Of a stretch of DNA of 64,000 nt, positions 40,435 to 50,186 are shown one piece after another. Origin of the DNA: Pseudoalteromonas sp. XI10 (GTDB lineage Bacteria; Pseudomonadota; Gammaproteobacteria; Enterobacterales; Alteromonadaceae); assembly GCF_001469895.1 (NCBI RefSeq), contig NZ_LOPY01000011.1, positions 109,928 through 173,927 on the forward strand, written 5' to 3'. The notes under the pieces were generated by a model that was given only the letters and a program-made list of their open reading frames with translations, ran no database searches and was not told the DNA's origin. A program made the translations under genes and the position numbers. How positions within the stretch are numbered: the first letter of the stretch is position 1; each line of letters begins with the position of its first letter.

Positions 40435-42258
40435 TTAGTCTTTAGCTTGACGGCTCGCACGCTTACGCTCACTTTCAGTTAAGTGACGCTTACGAATACG
40501 GATGTTTTCAGGTGTCACTTCCACTAACTCGTCATCATCGATGAACTCAATCGCTTGTTCAAGCGTGTAGTTTAGTGGTGGAACAAGTGTTTGTGCTTCA
40601 TCTGTACCAGATGCACGAACGTTTGTAAGTTGCTTACCTTTAAGCGCGTTTACTGTTAGGTCGTTGTCACGGCTGTGGATACCGATAACCATACCTTCGT
40701 AAACTTCAACACCGTGACCGATGAATAACTTACCGCGGTCTTGTAAGTTGAATAATGCGTTAGTAAGTGCTTTACCAGTTGCGTTAGCAATCATTACACC
40801 ATTCTTACGAGCACCGATAGTACCGCCTTTATGTGGACCGTAGTGATCGAATGTGTGGTAAAGAAGACCAGAACCAGACGTTAATGTCATGAATTCAGTT
40901 TGGAAACCAATTAAGCCACGGCTTGGGATCATAAAGTCCATACGTACACGGCCTTTACCATCTGGAGACATGTCTGTTAGTTCACCCTTACGAAGACCAA
41001 TTTGTTCCATGATAGAACCTTGGTGCTCTTCTTGACAGTCGATTGTAAGTGTTTCGTATGGCTCTTCTTTTTGGCCATCAACTTCACGAATAATTACTTC
41101 TGGGCGAGATACTGCAAGTTCGAAACCTTCACGACGCATATTCTCGATCAAGATACCTAAGTGTAACTCACCACGACCAGAAACACGGAAGCTATCTGGG
41201 TTATCAGTTTCTTCAACACGTAGTGCTACGTTGTGAACAAGTTCAGCTTGTAAACGCTCAAGGATGTTACGTGAAGTTACGAATTTACCTTCTTTACCAG
41301 CAAATGGTGATGTGTTTACAGAGAACGTCATTGTTACTGTAGGCTCATCAACGCTTAACGCTGGTAATGCTTCAACTGTATTTACATCACAGATAGTGTC
41401 TGAAATTTTAAGCTCACCAAGACCTGTGATAGCAATAATGTCACCAGCGCCAGCAGATGCTGCTTCATGACGGTCAAGGCCTAAATAGCTCATTACTTGA
41501 CCAACTTTACCGTTACGCTTAGTACCGTCTGCACTAACAACCGTTACTTGCTGGTTAGGCTTAACAGTACCACGCTTGATACGACCCACACCGATAACAC
41601 CGATGTATGAGTTGTAGTCAAGCTGAGAAATTTGCATTTGGAAAGCACCTTCAGGATCTGCATCCGGTGGAGATACTTCGTCAACGATCATCTGGAACAT
41701 TGGTTCCATGTTATCTGATGGCTCGTCTAAATCCATTGTTGCCCAGCCGTTGATAGCTGATGCATAGATTACTTTAAAGTCTAACTGTTCGTCAGTTGCA
41801 CCTAAGTTATCGAATAAGTCGAAAACTTGGTCCATAACCCAGTCAGGACGTGCGCCTGGTTTGTCGATTTTGTTGATAACAACAATCGGCGTTAAACCTT
41901 GTGCGAATGCTTTTTGCGTTACGAAACGCGTTTGCGGCATTGGACCTTCTTGAGCATCAACAAGTAGTAATACTGAGTCAGCCATCGAAAGTACGCGTTC
42001 TACTTCACCACCGAAGTCGGCGTGTCCTGGGGTGTCTACGATATTGATATGGTAGTCGTTCCAAGAGATAGCTGTGTTTTTAGCTAAAATGGTAATACCA
42101 CGCTCTTTCTCAATGTCGTTTGAGTCCATTACGCGCTCTTCGTTACCACCGCGCGTTTCTAATGTGCCTGATTGCTCAAGCAGTTTATCAACCAAAGTTG
42201 TTTTACCGTGGTCAACGTGGGCGATAATCGCTATATTTCTTAACTTTTCGATGCTCAT
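40435..42258 (-). CDS. typA: Ribosome-dependent GTPase TypA/BipA
   Basis: Translational GTPase of 607 residues that assists ribosome assembly and stress or cold adaptation. G-motifs are [10 protein letters not shown] (G1), RGIT switch (G2), DTPGHADF (G3) and NKID (G4). EF-G-like domains III and V and the BipA-specific C-terminal domain follow, ending in a basic tail ([15 protein letters not shown]). It is divergent from glnA, with 508 bp between the starts, an arrangement also common in E. coli relatives (bipA-glnA). Confidence 0.97.
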   Translation of the reverse strand: MSIEKLRNIAIIAHVDHGKTTLVDKLLEQSGTLETRGGNEERVMDSNDIEKERGITILAKNTAISWNDYHINIVDTPGHADFGGEVERVLSMADSVLLLVDAQEGPMPQTRFVTQKAFAQGLTPIVVINKIDKPGARPDWVMDQVFDLFDNLGATDEQLDFKVIYASAINGWATMDLDEPSDNMEPMFQMIVDEVSPPDADPEGAFQMQISQLDYNSYIGVIGVGRIKRGTVKPNQQVTVVSADGTKRNGKVGQVMSYLGLDRHEAASAGAGDIIAITGLGELKISDTICDVNTVEALPALSVDEPTVTMTFSVNTSPFAGKEGKFVTSRNILERLQAELVHNVALRVEETDNPDSFRVSGRGELHLGILIENMRREGFELAVSRPEVIIREVDGQKEEPYETLTIDCQEEHQGSIMEQIGLRKGELTDMSPDGKGRVRMDFMIPSRGLIGFQTEFMTLTSGSGLLYHTFDHYGPHKGGTIGARKNGVMIANATGKALTNALFNLQDRGKLFIGHGVEVYEGMVIGIHSRDNDLTVNALKGKQLTNVRASGTDEAQTLVPPLNYTLEQAIEFIDDDELVEVTPENIRIRKRHLTESERKRASRQAKD

Positions 42259-42521
42259 ATTTTTTCTCAGAGAAATTGAATCTCATTGATCCTGCAAGAT
42301 CTACGCACTCACCTGCGTTTTCACCAGATGTCCCAGCATAGGATTTAAAAGGGCGCATATTATCCCTTAATAATGGCATGGATGAAAGTTTATCCAATAT
42401 AAATTTATAAACTTTCTTCAGGCTTTTTCTAAGTATCTGTTTTATAAATGACAAATTTATGAAAATTAAAGTGAATCTGATCTCAAAACTGGCGAAATTT
42501 TAGTTTTTGAACCATATTTTG

Positions 42522-42630
42522 GCACTAAATCGTGTTTAAAACAGAAAAATTGGCACGCTCAATAATTGTGCAAAACAAGGTCGCACTTTTTACGCACCAC
42601 AATGATCTTTTTACGCACCAACTTAGTGCA
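42522..42630 (+). promoter_or_regulatory. NtrC-type enhancer sites upstream of glnA
   Basis: Several GCAC...GTGC dyads resemble the NtrC consensus TGCACC-N5-GGTGCA. The best is GCACCAACTTAGTGC at 42615-42629. Another is GCACTAAATCGTGT at 42522-42535, and there are half sites around 42567-42600. They lie about 60-170 bp upstream of the sigma-54 promoter, the usual enhancer distance, and ntrC itself is at 45998. Confidence 0.75.
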
Positions 42631-42693
42631 ATAAAAGTTAACAAAACAAAGCCTTGTTTGTTTTTTGTAAGTCTAAACAAGGTGTTAAAGAAA

Positions 42694-42709
42694 TGGCACG
42701 AAACCAGCT
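42694..42709 (+). promoter_or_regulatory. Sigma-54 promoter of glnA
   Basis: TGGCACGAAACCAGCT has the -24 GG and -12 GC dinucleotides at exactly the sigma-54 spacing (consensus TGGCAC-N5-TTGCA). Transcription would start near 42720, about 47 nt upstream of the glnA ATG, which is preceded by GGAGG. Confidence 0.85.
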
Positions 42710-42766
42710 TATATAAGCGAAAAGCAATAATGCAGCAAAAAATAAAACCCAACAATTGGAGGACAC

Positions 42767-44173
42767 ATGTCACAATCGGTTTTAGATTTTATCAAAGAAA
42801 ATGACGTTAAGTTCATTGATTTACGCTTTACTGATACCAAAGGTAAAGAACAGCATGTTTCTATTCCTCATCATCAAATTGATGAAGATTTTTTCGAAGA
42901 CGGCAAAATGTTTGACGGTTCTTCAATTGCTGGCTGGAAAGGTATCAACGAATCAGACATGGTGCTTATGCCTGTTCCTGAGTCTGCGAAAATGGACCCG
43001 TTTTCTGAAGAAGCTACACTAATCGTACGTTGTGACGTAGTTGAGCCTTCAACACTTCAAGGTTATGAGCGTGATCCACGTTCTGTTGCAAAACGCGCTG
43101 AAGAGTACATGCGTTCTACTGGTATTGCTGACACTGTTTTATTCGGTCCAGAGCCAGAGTTCTTCCTTTTTGATGACGTTAAATACAAATCAGACATGTC
43201 TGGTTCTATGTACAAAATCGATTCTGTAGAAGCTGCTTGGAACTCAGATAAAGATTACGAAGGTGGCAACATGGGTCACCGTCCAGGTGTTAAAGGCGGT
43301 TACTTCCCGTGTTCTCCTGTTGATTCATCACAAGACTGGCGTTCAGCAACTTGTTTAGTTCTTGAAGAACTAGGTCAAGTAGTTGAAGCTCACCACCACG
43401 AAGTAGCAACTGCAGGTCAAAATGAGATCGCAACGCGCTTCAATACAATGGTATTAAAAGCTGACGAAATCCAAGAGATGAAATATGTTATCCATAACAT
43501 GGCTCACCTTTACGGAAAAACAGCGACATTCATGCCTAAACCAATCGTAGGTGATAACGGTTCTGGTATGCACTGTCACCAATCTTTAGGTAAAGATGGC
43601 GTAAACATCTTCGCTGGTGACAAATATGCAGGTCTATCTGAAGAAGCTCTTTACTACATCGGTGGTATCATCAAGCACGCTAAAGCAATCAACGCATTTG
43701 CTAACGCATCAACTAACTCATACAAGCGCCTAGTACCAGGCTTCGAAGCACCAGTAATGCTTGCATATTCTGCACGTAACCGTTCTGCTTCAATCCGTAT
43801 CCCAGTGGTACCGTCTGCAAAAGCACGTCGTATCGAAATTCGTTTCCCTGATCCAACAGCTAACCCATACTTAGCATTCTCTGCAATGCTTATGGCCGGC
43901 CTTGACGGTATCAAAAACAAGATTCACCCTGGCGATGCAATGGATAAAGACTTATACGATCTACCTGCTGAAGAAGCAGCTGAGATCCCACAAGTTGCAT
44001 CTTCTTTACAAGAAGCACTTGCATCACTAGATGCTGACCGTGAGTTCTTAACTCAAGGTGGTGTATTCACTGATGACCTAATCGATGCATACATCGCGCT
44101 TAAAGGTCAAGAAGTTGAAAAACTTAACATGACAACTCACCCAGTTGAGTTCGAAATGTACTACAGCGTGTAA
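42767..44173 (+). CDS. glnA: Glutamine synthetase type I
   Basis: Condenses glutamate and ammonia to glutamine; a cytosolic dodecamer. It is 468 residues, with [12 protein letters not shown], the metal/active-site segment [12 protein letters not shown], the ATP-binding [17 protein letters not shown], and the adenylylation tyrosine at Tyr397 in DLYDLPAEE, so it is the GlnE-regulated GSI-beta type. Expression should depend on the sigma-54 promoter and NtrC sites upstream. The ATG at 42767 has a perfect GGAGG. Confidence 0.98.
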   Translation: MSQSVLDFIKENDVKFIDLRFTDTKGKEQHVSIPHHQIDEDFFEDGKMFDGSSIAGWKGINESDMVLMPVPESAKMDPFSEEATLIVRCDVVEPSTLQGYERDPRSVAKRAEEYMRSTGIADTVLFGPEPEFFLFDDVKYKSDMSGSMYKIDSVEAAWNSDKDYEGGNMGHRPGVKGGYFPCSPVDSSQDWRSATCLVLEELGQVVEAHHHEVATAGQNEIATRFNTMVLKADEIQEMKYVIHNMAHLYGKTATFMPKPIVGDNGSGMHCHQSLGKDGVNIFAGDKYAGLSEEALYYIGGIIKHAKAINAFANASTNSYKRLVPGFEAPVMLAYSARNRSASIRIPVVPSAKARRIEIRFPDPTANPYLAFSAMLMAGLDGIKNKIHPGDAMDKDLYDLPAEEAAEIPQVASSLQEALASLDADREFLTQGGVFTDDLIDAYIALKGQEVEKLNMTTHPVEFEMYYSV

Positions 44174-44220
44174 CACACGCTGTACCAGAATTATCTGAAA
44201 GATAATAAATGTGTGTTCTC

Positions 44221-44243
44221 AAGCCCGCTCTGCGGGCTTTTTT
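44221..44243 (+). terminator. Terminator of glnA
   Basis: The stem AAGCCCGC / GCGGGCTT with a TCT loop is followed by TTTTT, about 50 bp after the glnA stop. Confidence 0.9.
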
Positions 44244-44306
44244 AATGGTAATTGAGCGGGTTCTACTCTACAGTTTTATTTAGATTAAAAAATGCAGGGT
44301 TGCAGG

Positions 44307-44828
44307 GTGAAAAGCACAACTTTATTGGTACTATCGCTGATTTTTATAAGCTTTTTTAGCTATAGCGCAGCGCAGAAAGTGTATTCTTGGAAAGATAAAA
44401 ACGGCGTTTTAGTATTTTCTGATACACCGCGCCCTGGCGCTACCGAAGTAAAGATGAATACCCAAAACCTGACCATGCCAGCTACCGACACCAGCATACT
44501 TGATAGCGCACCAAGTGCGACACCAGTCAAATTTAAAGTCAGTATTGCTTCTCCTGCTAATGAAGCGACCGTGCGAGAAAATACCGGTTCAGTGTATGTC
44601 ACCGCCCGAATTAGCCCACGCTTCGAAACAGGGTTTAAAGTACAGCTTTTATTTGATGGCACACCTCATGGTGCACCAAGTAATAGCACGACCTTCGCAC
44701 TAAGAGAGGTCAACCGTGGTGAACACACATTACAAGCAAAACTTTATAATGCTAATAATAAACTCGTTTCGGTTAGCCCAATCAGCACCTTTTTCATGCA
44801 TAGAGCTTCTGTGATTAATAGAAACTAA
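44307..44828 (+). CDS. DUF4124-domain periplasmic protein
   Basis: About 173 residues. The signal peptide (KSTTLLVLSLIFISFFSYSAA) is followed by a DUF4124 segment (KVYSWKDKNGVLVFSDTPRPGA) and a C-terminal beta-sandwich-like domain (about 75-165). I choose the GTG at 44307 because AGGG lies 7 nt upstream and it places the signal peptide at the N-terminus; an ATG at 44292 without a Shine-Dalgarno is the alternative. It sits between glnA and ntrB in the direction of transcription. Its link to nitrogen control is unknown. Confidence 0.8.
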   Translation: MKSTTLLVLSLIFISFFSYSAAQKVYSWKDKNGVLVFSDTPRPGATEVKMNTQNLTMPATDTSILDSAPSATPVKFKVSIASPANEATVRENTGSVYVTARISPRFETGFKVQLLFDGTPHGAPSNSTTFALREVNRGEHTLQAKLYNANNKLVSVSPISTFFMHRASVINRN

Positions 44829-44908
44829 TATTTCAACATAACGGTCTCGCAACGTAAAAAGAATATGCTAAGCTGCACTAAATCGAAACGCACTAAAATG
44901 GTGCAACC

Positions 44909-45979
44909 ATGCTCAGTGATACACATTTTAATTCTGAATTACTCGACAGTATTTGGAAAAATTTAAGTACTGCCGTCATTTTACTCGACCATGATTTTAA
45001 GCTGGTTTATGCAAATGATAGTGCCAGTGAGCTTTTAGGTTTAGGACCTAAGCGTATTATCAATCAACCGTTCGATAACCTATTTAATTACCACTCGATA
45101 GACTTAAAACGCATTGCCCAATACTCCTTGTTCGATGGTGTTGATTGCCACCAGCATAGAGCTGACGTGGTGTTTGTCGATTCTCGTCATGCCAAGCTAA
45201 CTATTAGCACGCGTCGAATAAATAGTAATAACGACAATTATATTTTGTTTGAATGCCGACAAATGGATGATGAAATTCGCCACGATCAAGCTTCGAATCA
45301 AATGCATCAATATCAAGCTGCACGTAACCTAATTCGCGGTTTAGCACACGAAATAAAAAATCCTTTAGGTGGAATTCGCGGAGCGGCGCAATTATTGCAG
45401 TATGAGGTTGATCAGCAAGAACGTGATCAATGTGCCGAATTAATCATTGAACAAGCAGACCGTTTACGCGAGCTTGTAGACCGCTTACTTGGTCCGAATC
45501 AATTGCCGCATAAATCTTATGGCAACATTCACCAAGCGTTAGAGTCTGTGATTAAACTAAGCATGTTAGATAACAATGCCAATATCACTTTAGTGAAAGA
45601 CTATGATCCAAGTATACCGAGCGTGTATATCGACCAAAGTAAAATTCAACAAGTGGTACTGAACATTATTCGTAATGCACAACAGGCACTGGTTGATGGT
45701 GGCGAGATAAGAATAAAAACCCGCATCAATCATCAACACAGGCGCCCAGGTAAGGCGCCGAAAAAAACCTTGCTGATCCAAATTTCGGATAACGGCCCAG
45801 GTATAGACAAGAGCTTACGTGAAACCTTGTTCTACCCAATGATCACCAACAAAGAAAATGGATCAGGGCTTGGTTTATCGATAGCGCAAACCTTGGTTGA
45901 CCAACATGACGGCCACATTGATTGTGACAGTTGGCCAGGCCATACAGAATTTAATATCTATTTGCCTTTTACGGATTAA
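44909..45979 (+). CDS. glnL: Nitrogen regulation sensor kinase NtrB (GlnL)
   Basis: Cytosolic histidine kinase/phosphatase that controls NtrC in response to PII. It has an N-terminal PAS domain (about 10-120), an H-box with phospho-acceptor His147 in RGLAHEIKNPLGGIRGAAQLL (cited across its core), and a HATPase domain with N-box IIRNAQQAL, G1 ISDNGPGI and G2 GSGLGLSIAQTL. 356 residues, no transmembrane segment. It is followed 18 bp later by ntrC. Confidence 0.96.
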   Translation: MLSDTHFNSELLDSIWKNLSTAVILLDHDFKLVYANDSASELLGLGPKRIINQPFDNLFNYHSIDLKRIAQYSLFDGVDCHQHRADVVFVDSRHAKLTISTRRINSNNDNYILFECRQMDDEIRHDQASNQMHQYQAARNLIRGLAHEIKNPLGGIRGAAQLLQYEVDQQERDQCAELIIEQADRLRELVDRLLGPNQLPHKSYGNIHQALESVIKLSMLDNNANITLVKDYDPSIPSVYIDQSKIQQVVLNIIRNAQQALVDGGEIRIKTRINHQHRRPGKAPKKTLLIQISDNGPGIDKSLRETLFYPMITNKENGSGLGLSIAQTLVDQHDGHIDCDSWPGHTEFNIYLPFTD

Positions 45980-45997
45980 TGGTTTTTTGGAGTAGTC

Positions 45998-47383
45998 ATG
46001 AAAACAGTCTGGTTAGTTGATGATGATGCCTCAATTCGCTTTGTACTAGAGAAAGCGTTGGCACGTGCAGGATTTGAAACTGAAAGCTATGCGAACGCAC
46101 AAGATGTGCTTAATGCATTAAAGTTTAGCCAGCCAACGGTATTAGTATCTGATGTACGAATGCCGGGTATGGACGGTATGGCGTTACTCGAGACTATTGC
46201 TGAGCAAAACCCTGGCCTGCCAGTGATCATCATGACCGCTCACTCAGACTTAGATTCGGCGGTAAATGCCTTCCAAAAAGGGGCATTTGAGTATCTCGCT
46301 AAACCGTTCGATTTAGATGAAGCTGTCGCGCTAGTCGAAAGCGCATGCCGTGCTAATTCAACGAAAAAAACTAAACGTAAGCAAGCACCACAAACCAATG
46401 CGCATATCATAGGCGAAGCGCCTGCTATGCAAGAGGTGTTTAGGGCAATTGGTAAATTATCAGCATCAAGTATGAGTGTGCTGATTAATGGTGAGTCAGG
46501 GACAGGTAAAGAGCTTGTTGCTAGTGCCCTGCATAACCACAGCCCTCGTAAAGAAAACCAATTTATAGCTTTGAATATGGCTGCCATTCCAAAAGAATTG
46601 GTCGAGTCAGAGTTATTCGGTCACGAAAAAGGCGCGTTCACTGGAGCCGACAGTATTCGTAAAGGCCGTTTTGAACAAGCGAATGGCGGCACCTTATTTT
46701 TAGATGAAATAGGTGATATGCCGCTCGATGTACAAACGCGTTTATTACGCGTGTTAGCCGATGGTGAGTTTTACCGCGTTGGTGGTCATCAAAGTATTAA
46801 AGTTGATGTACGTATTATCGCTGCAACGCACCAAAACCTCGAAGACTTGGTAAAACAAGGTAAGTTTCGTGACGACTTATTCCATCGCTTAAACGTGGTG
46901 CGTTTACGCTTACCCGCGCTACGTGAGCGTACTGAAGATATTGAACGACTAGCACAACACTTTTTACATAAAAGTGCCAAAGAGCTGCAGGTTGAAAGCA
47001 AAATTTTAAGCCCTAAAGCAACCGAACAACTGCGCTTATTCAATTGGCCAGGTAACGTGCGCCAATTAGAGAATACCTGCCGCTGGTTAACGGTTATGGC
47101 ACCGGGTGAGCTGATCAGCGAGCAAGATTTACCACCAGAGATTGTTGCTGTTACACCAACTGAGCAAGAAGGCGATTGGCTGGATGCATTTCAACAATGG
47201 CTTAACCTTGAACTTAAACAAGGCAAAGAAAATATTTGGCCTGCCATTCAAGCACAACTCGAAACTCGTTTGATTAAAACCGCCCTTGCCAACTGTGCTG
47301 GCCACAAGCAAGAAGCCGCAGTGAAGATTGGTTGGGGCCGCAATACATTGACCCGCAAGCTAAAAGAGCGCAATATTAGCTAA
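45998..47383 (+). CDS. glnG: Nitrogen response regulator NtrC (sigma-54 activator)
   Basis: 461 residues. The receiver domain has Asp52 in [11 protein letters not shown], the AAA+ sigma-54 activation domain has Walker A GESGTGKE (165-172) and the sigma-54-contacting GAFTGA loop (212-217), and a C-terminal Fis-type HTH ([20 protein letters not shown]) follows. It activates glnA through the dyads at 42.5-42.6 kb and probably other nitrogen genes. It forms an operon with ntrB. Confidence 0.97.
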   Translation: MKTVWLVDDDASIRFVLEKALARAGFETESYANAQDVLNALKFSQPTVLVSDVRMPGMDGMALLETIAEQNPGLPVIIMTAHSDLDSAVNAFQKGAFEYLAKPFDLDEAVALVESACRANSTKKTKRKQAPQTNAHIIGEAPAMQEVFRAIGKLSASSMSVLINGESGTGKELVASALHNHSPRKENQFIALNMAAIPKELVESELFGHEKGAFTGADSIRKGRFEQANGGTLFLDEIGDMPLDVQTRLLRVLADGEFYRVGGHQSIKVDVRIIAATHQNLEDLVKQGKFRDDLFHRLNVVRLRLPALRERTEDIERLAQHFLHKSAKELQVESKILSPKATEQLRLFNWPGNVRQLENTCRWLTVMAPGELISEQDLPPEIVAVTPTEQEGDWLDAFQQWLNLELKQGKENIWPAIQAQLETRLIKTALANCAGHKQEAAVKIGWGRNTLTRKLKERNIS

Positions 47384-47408
47384 TTTCGCGCTATACCTAT
47401 GTGAGTCA

Positions 47409-47867
47409 ATGAAGTTAATCGAACACATTCCACTAATTAAACAAATGGAAATTATTAACAGATTGTCGTTCTTTAGAGAGTTTACTCTCAGCGAACGACA
47501 AGTGTTATTAGAGTCATTCAGTCATTTATATTTGGTCAAACAAGGCCGTGCTGTTTTTAAACAATACGATGCTGATAAACGGCTATATATCGTGCTAAGC
47601 GGCTCACTGATGGTATTCAAACAAAGTCATTTACTCGAACTTGGCACCATTGAGCCCGGTGAATTTATCGGTGAAGGTGCTTTTATCAATAACCGAGAGC
47701 ACAGTACCAGTGCACGCGCTAGAGTCGATACCATTTTGTTAGCTATTTCCCCTGAAGCACTCACCCGCTTACCTAATGTAATCCGTGAGAAAATTAAAGA
47801 TCGCATTATCGAAGGCATGAGTGAGCGTATTACTAAGCTTAGTAATTACCTTGAGTCGCGAAGCTAG
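47409..47867 (+). CDS. Cyclic-nucleotide-binding-domain protein without DNA-binding domain
   Basis: 152 residues with a Crp-like cNMP beta-roll (about 15-135): RLYIVLSGSLMVFKQ, GEFIGEGAFINNREHSTSARA (phosphate-binding cassette-like) and a terminal helix. No helix-turn-helix, kinase or channel is attached. It starts 25 bp after ntrC and may be read from the ntrBC transcript. The ligand is unknown; the canonical Arg of the cAMP cassette is replaced in part. Its stop overlaps the convergent lipoprotein gene by 4 bp. Confidence 0.8.
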   Translation: MKLIEHIPLIKQMEIINRLSFFREFTLSERQVLLESFSHLYLVKQGRAVFKQYDADKRLYIVLSGSLMVFKQSHLLELGTIEPGEFIGEGAFINNREHSTSARARVDTILLAISPEALTRLPNVIREKIKDRIIEGMSERITKLSNYLESRS

Positions 47868-48526
47868 TCCATATACACAATTTGTAATGAGCAATTTAAC
47901 CAACTTGGGCTATTAACACGTGCCGTGTAACGGTAAGTATCTGATGGTTTCATACCAAAAGGAGTGCTCACTTCTGGCGTTAAATGACTGTATGTTTGCG
48001 AATAATTTTTATAATAAATGACTAGGTAGCCATATAAATAATCCCAATCTAGGGAGACTTTTCTACCACTTGTAAGGGTAAAGTGCGCCTGCTTATCATT
48101 AAATGTAACTGCAAGATCATTATACTTGTCTTCAACGCATCCAGTGGTGAGTACACGAGCCGGCATAGTAAAACTGGTGGTGGTATTTTTAGCTCTTAAG
48201 TAAAAGCCAATATTGCCATGATTGTAAAAGTGATTGGCATCTGTGGTGTACTTAATTTCAGCTTGATAACCCAGTCCCTGCATAATTTCAGCTAGTTGCT
48301 CGGCTTCATGAGTAAGAATTTTATCGCTCGATAGCATTAAGGTTGCATCAGTAAACTCTCTTGGCACAGGAAGCTGGGTATATTCATAGGGTAAGCTTTG
48401 TTTATTTAATGCTTGCTCTAATGATTGCAACTGCGACTGTTCAAGGTTTTCTGTGTATACGTAGACTGTAGCTTGCTGACAACCTGCCAAAATTAAAAAT
48501 ATGGCTGCTGAAATTATCCTTTTCAT
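47864..48526 (-). CDS. Lipoprotein of unknown function
   Basis: About 220 residues from the ATG at 48526 (MKRIISAAIFLILAGCQQ), lipobox LAGC. The frame is open from a GTG at 48538, but GAGAAAG stands before the ATG. The mature domain begins TVYVYTENLEQSQLQSLEQAL and ends in a beta-rich part containing paired Cys (TTGC, WLNC). I do not recognise a family. The ribosome site lies within the long inverted repeat at 48531-48570. Confidence 0.75.
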   Translation of the reverse strand: MKRIISAAIFLILAGCQQATVYVYTENLEQSQLQSLEQALNKQSLPYEYTQLPVPREFTDATLMLSSDKILTHEAEQLAEIMQGLGYQAEIKYTTDANHFYNHGNIGFYLRAKNTTTSFTMPARVLTTGCVEDKYNDLAVTFNDKQAHFTLTSGRKVSLDWDYLYGYLVIYYKNYSQTYSHLTPEVSTPFGMKPSDTYRYTARVNSPSWLNCSLQIVYMD

Positions 48527-48530
48527 GTTC

Positions 48531-48570
48531 TTTCTCACTTTAGATTACAAATGTAGTCTAAAGTGAGAAA
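48531..48570 (-). promoter_or_regulatory. Long inverted repeat covering the ribosome binding site of the 48526 lipoprotein gene
   Basis: Eighteen-base arms (48531-48548 and 48553-48570) match at 17 positions, with a G-U-compatible exception, around a 4-nt loop. In the minus-strand RNA the 3' arm ends GTGAGAAA and contains the Shine-Dalgarno region only 4 nt before the ATG. There is no U-tract, so a simple terminator is unlikely. It may be an RNA switch or a protein operator. Confidence 0.75.
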
Positions 48571-48579
48571 AACAATAAA

Positions 48580-48867
48580 TCAACTAAGATGTTTTTTTAG
48601 CCAACTATTAACACTTTGACGGGTATATAGAATATCTTTAAATAAACGGTGAGTTTGATGCTGAAGCAGTTTTTCTTTATTTGTTTCACCTGAACTTAAC
48701 TGGCTATGGTTATCATTAAAACGCGAAATTAACGCAAAACCTTGTTCTGACTTTTCAGGCTGAGACTTAATTGTTTGCGTTAACAAAGCTCGCACATCAT
48801 CTGCAGCAAGCAATGACGAATCTTGCAAACCCATTAACTCTTTTCTTAGCGCTGATCTTACGCCCAT
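48580..48867 (-). CDS. Hypothetical helical protein
   Basis: 95 residues from the ATG at 48867 (MGVRSALRKELMGLQ), chosen because AGGAG lies 8 nt upstream; an in-frame ATG at 48906 lacks one. The sequence is polar, helical and cytosolic (no signal), with a basic C-terminus (NSWLKKHLS). No family recognised. The next gene downstream on this strand is the lipoprotein, across the inverted repeat. Confidence 0.6.
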   Translation of the reverse strand: MGVRSALRKELMGLQDSSLLAADDVRALLTQTIKSQPEKSEQGFALISRFNDNHSQLSSGETNKEKLLQHQTHRLFKDILYTRQSVNSWLKKHLS

Positions 48868-49101
48868 TACAACTTCTCCTGAACGAATAAAAAATGAAAC
48901 GGACATGCATTTAGCAATTTGTACACCAATTCCAAACGCGCGCAGTGTACCCAGTAAATACTGCAGTTTTTTTACTGTTATAAAAATGTCAGATTATTTA
49001 TTGCTGCAAATTTTAACCGCTTGAAGAGCTTAAAAATTTAATCTTGGTTCAATTGAGTGCTAGGCTTTATAATGGCTGCGATTGAATTAAGAGAGACCAA
49101 C

Positions 49102-49476
49102 ATGAACGAAGATTTCATCGAAATTGAACTAGAAGAAGAGCCAATAGAGTTATGCAACTTGCTAAAAGTGCTCGACCTAGTCGAAACAGGCGGCCAAGCA
49201 AAAGCCTTAATTGGTGAAGGTTATGTTGGAGTTAACTATGAAATTTGTACAATAAAACGGAAAAAATTATACAGTGGTGACGTGCTGGCTTTCGATGGTG
49301 AGTTGTTCCAACTGACACTAAGCGAAGATGCAACACCAAATCCTCGCCCACCGGAACCTGTACAAAAAGCACAACCACAAAGCGCTGAAGAAGCGCCAAA
49401 AAAATCGAAGCGTAAACGTACTAAAAAGCCAAAAGTAGACGAAAAAACCGGTCGCCGTCCTATCTCGTTTGGTTAA
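49102..49476 (+). CDS. S4-domain RNA-binding protein (YbcJ-like) with basic tail
   Basis: 124 residues from ATG 49102. The S4 RNA-binding fold (about 15-75) shows FIEIELEEEPIELCNLLKVL and VETGGQAKALIGEGYVGVN, typical of YbcJ-type proteins of about 70 residues. It is extended by a Pro/Ala-rich linker and a Lys/Arg cluster (KKSKRKRTKKPKVD) that ends in RRPISFG. The basic tail probably adds RNA affinity. The frame is open from 49057, but the family N-terminus and an AGAGA sequence favour 49102. Confidence 0.85.
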   Translation: MNEDFIEIELEEEPIELCNLLKVLDLVETGGQAKALIGEGYVGVNYEICTIKRKKLYSGDVLAFDGELFQLTLSEDATPNPRPPEPVQKAQPQSAEEAPKKSKRKRTKKPKVDEKTGRRPISFG

Positions 49477-49495
49477 CTAGAGCTTGCTTAGTTAG

Positions 49496-49549
49496 CATAA
49501 ATCACCTTTAATTGAATGCGATTATAACAACAATAAAAGGTGATTTATG
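49496..49549 (+). promoter_or_regulatory. Perfect 14-bp inverted repeat enclosing the start codon of the 49547 gene
   Basis: CATAAATCACCTTT (49496-49509) is the exact reverse complement of AAAGGTGATTTATG (49536-49549), with a 26-nt loop. The right arm contains both the Shine-Dalgarno (AAAGGTG) and the ATG. Any transcript starting upstream, including read-through from the S4 gene, would hide the start. A -10-like TATAAC at 49523-49528 lies in the loop and could give a leaderless-like, unblocked transcript. Confidence 0.8.
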
Positions 49550-49966
49550 AATCCTCCAGCTTGGCTCAAGCCACTAGCTTGGGCAGCCCTTGTATGGAAT
49601 CTTTTAGGTGTCATTGCGTTCGTAATGCAACTGTTGATCACACCCGAAATGATTAACCAACTCCCCGAAGCACAACAAGCCGCATACCGCGACATACCGC
49701 TCTGGTCAACGGCTGCCTTTGCGATTGCCGTGTTTGCAGCAAGCTTCGCGAGCATATTATTACTGGCAAAAAAAGCCCTTGCGCGCGAGCTATTTTTAAT
49801 CTCGTTTATCGCCGTATTAGTCCAGCAATATTATAATTTTGTGGTGATAGATAGCCTTGCTATGTTTGGTACTAGCGCATTAGCAATGCCATTGTGTGTT
49901 ATCGTTATTGGTTTACTATTACTGTTTATTAGCCATAAAGGTAAACAACAAAACTGGCTTAACTAA
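49547..49966 (+). CDS. Small integral membrane protein, unknown
   Basis: 139 residues with about four transmembrane helices (WLKPLAWAALVWNLLGVIAFV, cited in part; FAIAVFAASFASILLLA; ELFLISFIAVLVQQYY; LCVIVIGLLLLFIS) and a central motif YRDIPLWSTAAFA. Inner membrane. It resembles small unassigned sugar-transporter-like families, but I cannot name it. The start codon is within a perfect inverted repeat. A terminator follows at 49983. Confidence 0.75.
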   Translation: MNPPAWLKPLAWAALVWNLLGVIAFVMQLLITPEMINQLPEAQQAAYRDIPLWSTAAFAIAVFAASFASILLLAKKALARELFLISFIAVLVQQYYNFVVIDSLAMFGTSALAMPLCVIVIGLLLLFISHKGKQQNWLN

Positions 49967-49982
49967 AAACACTTATTTCTGA

Positions 49983-50010
49983 GGGTAGTTTAAAGTGACT
50001 ACCCTTTTTA
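49983..50010 (+). terminator. Terminator of the 49547 membrane protein gene
   Basis: The stem GGGTAGT / ACTACCC is followed by TTTTTA, 17 bp after the stop codon. Confidence 0.88.
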
Positions 50011-50186
50011 TCTGCCTCTCTCCCTTGAAATAAATCACATCAGCAGCAACTATATTAGGTAGCATATTTTTTCATCAGCTAGATGAATTTCTCAGCTGGT
50101 ATTAAGTTTGCAATATCACTGTGTCTATTTCGAAAAGGAAACAACAAAGCAAGCCAAATTGCTTACTCAAACCACAGGGGCAAATA

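Noticed and set aside
42532..42804. 90-residue plus-strand ORF before glnA
   Set aside because: It spans the NtrC sites, the sigma-54 promoter and the glnA start, and has no family resemblance.
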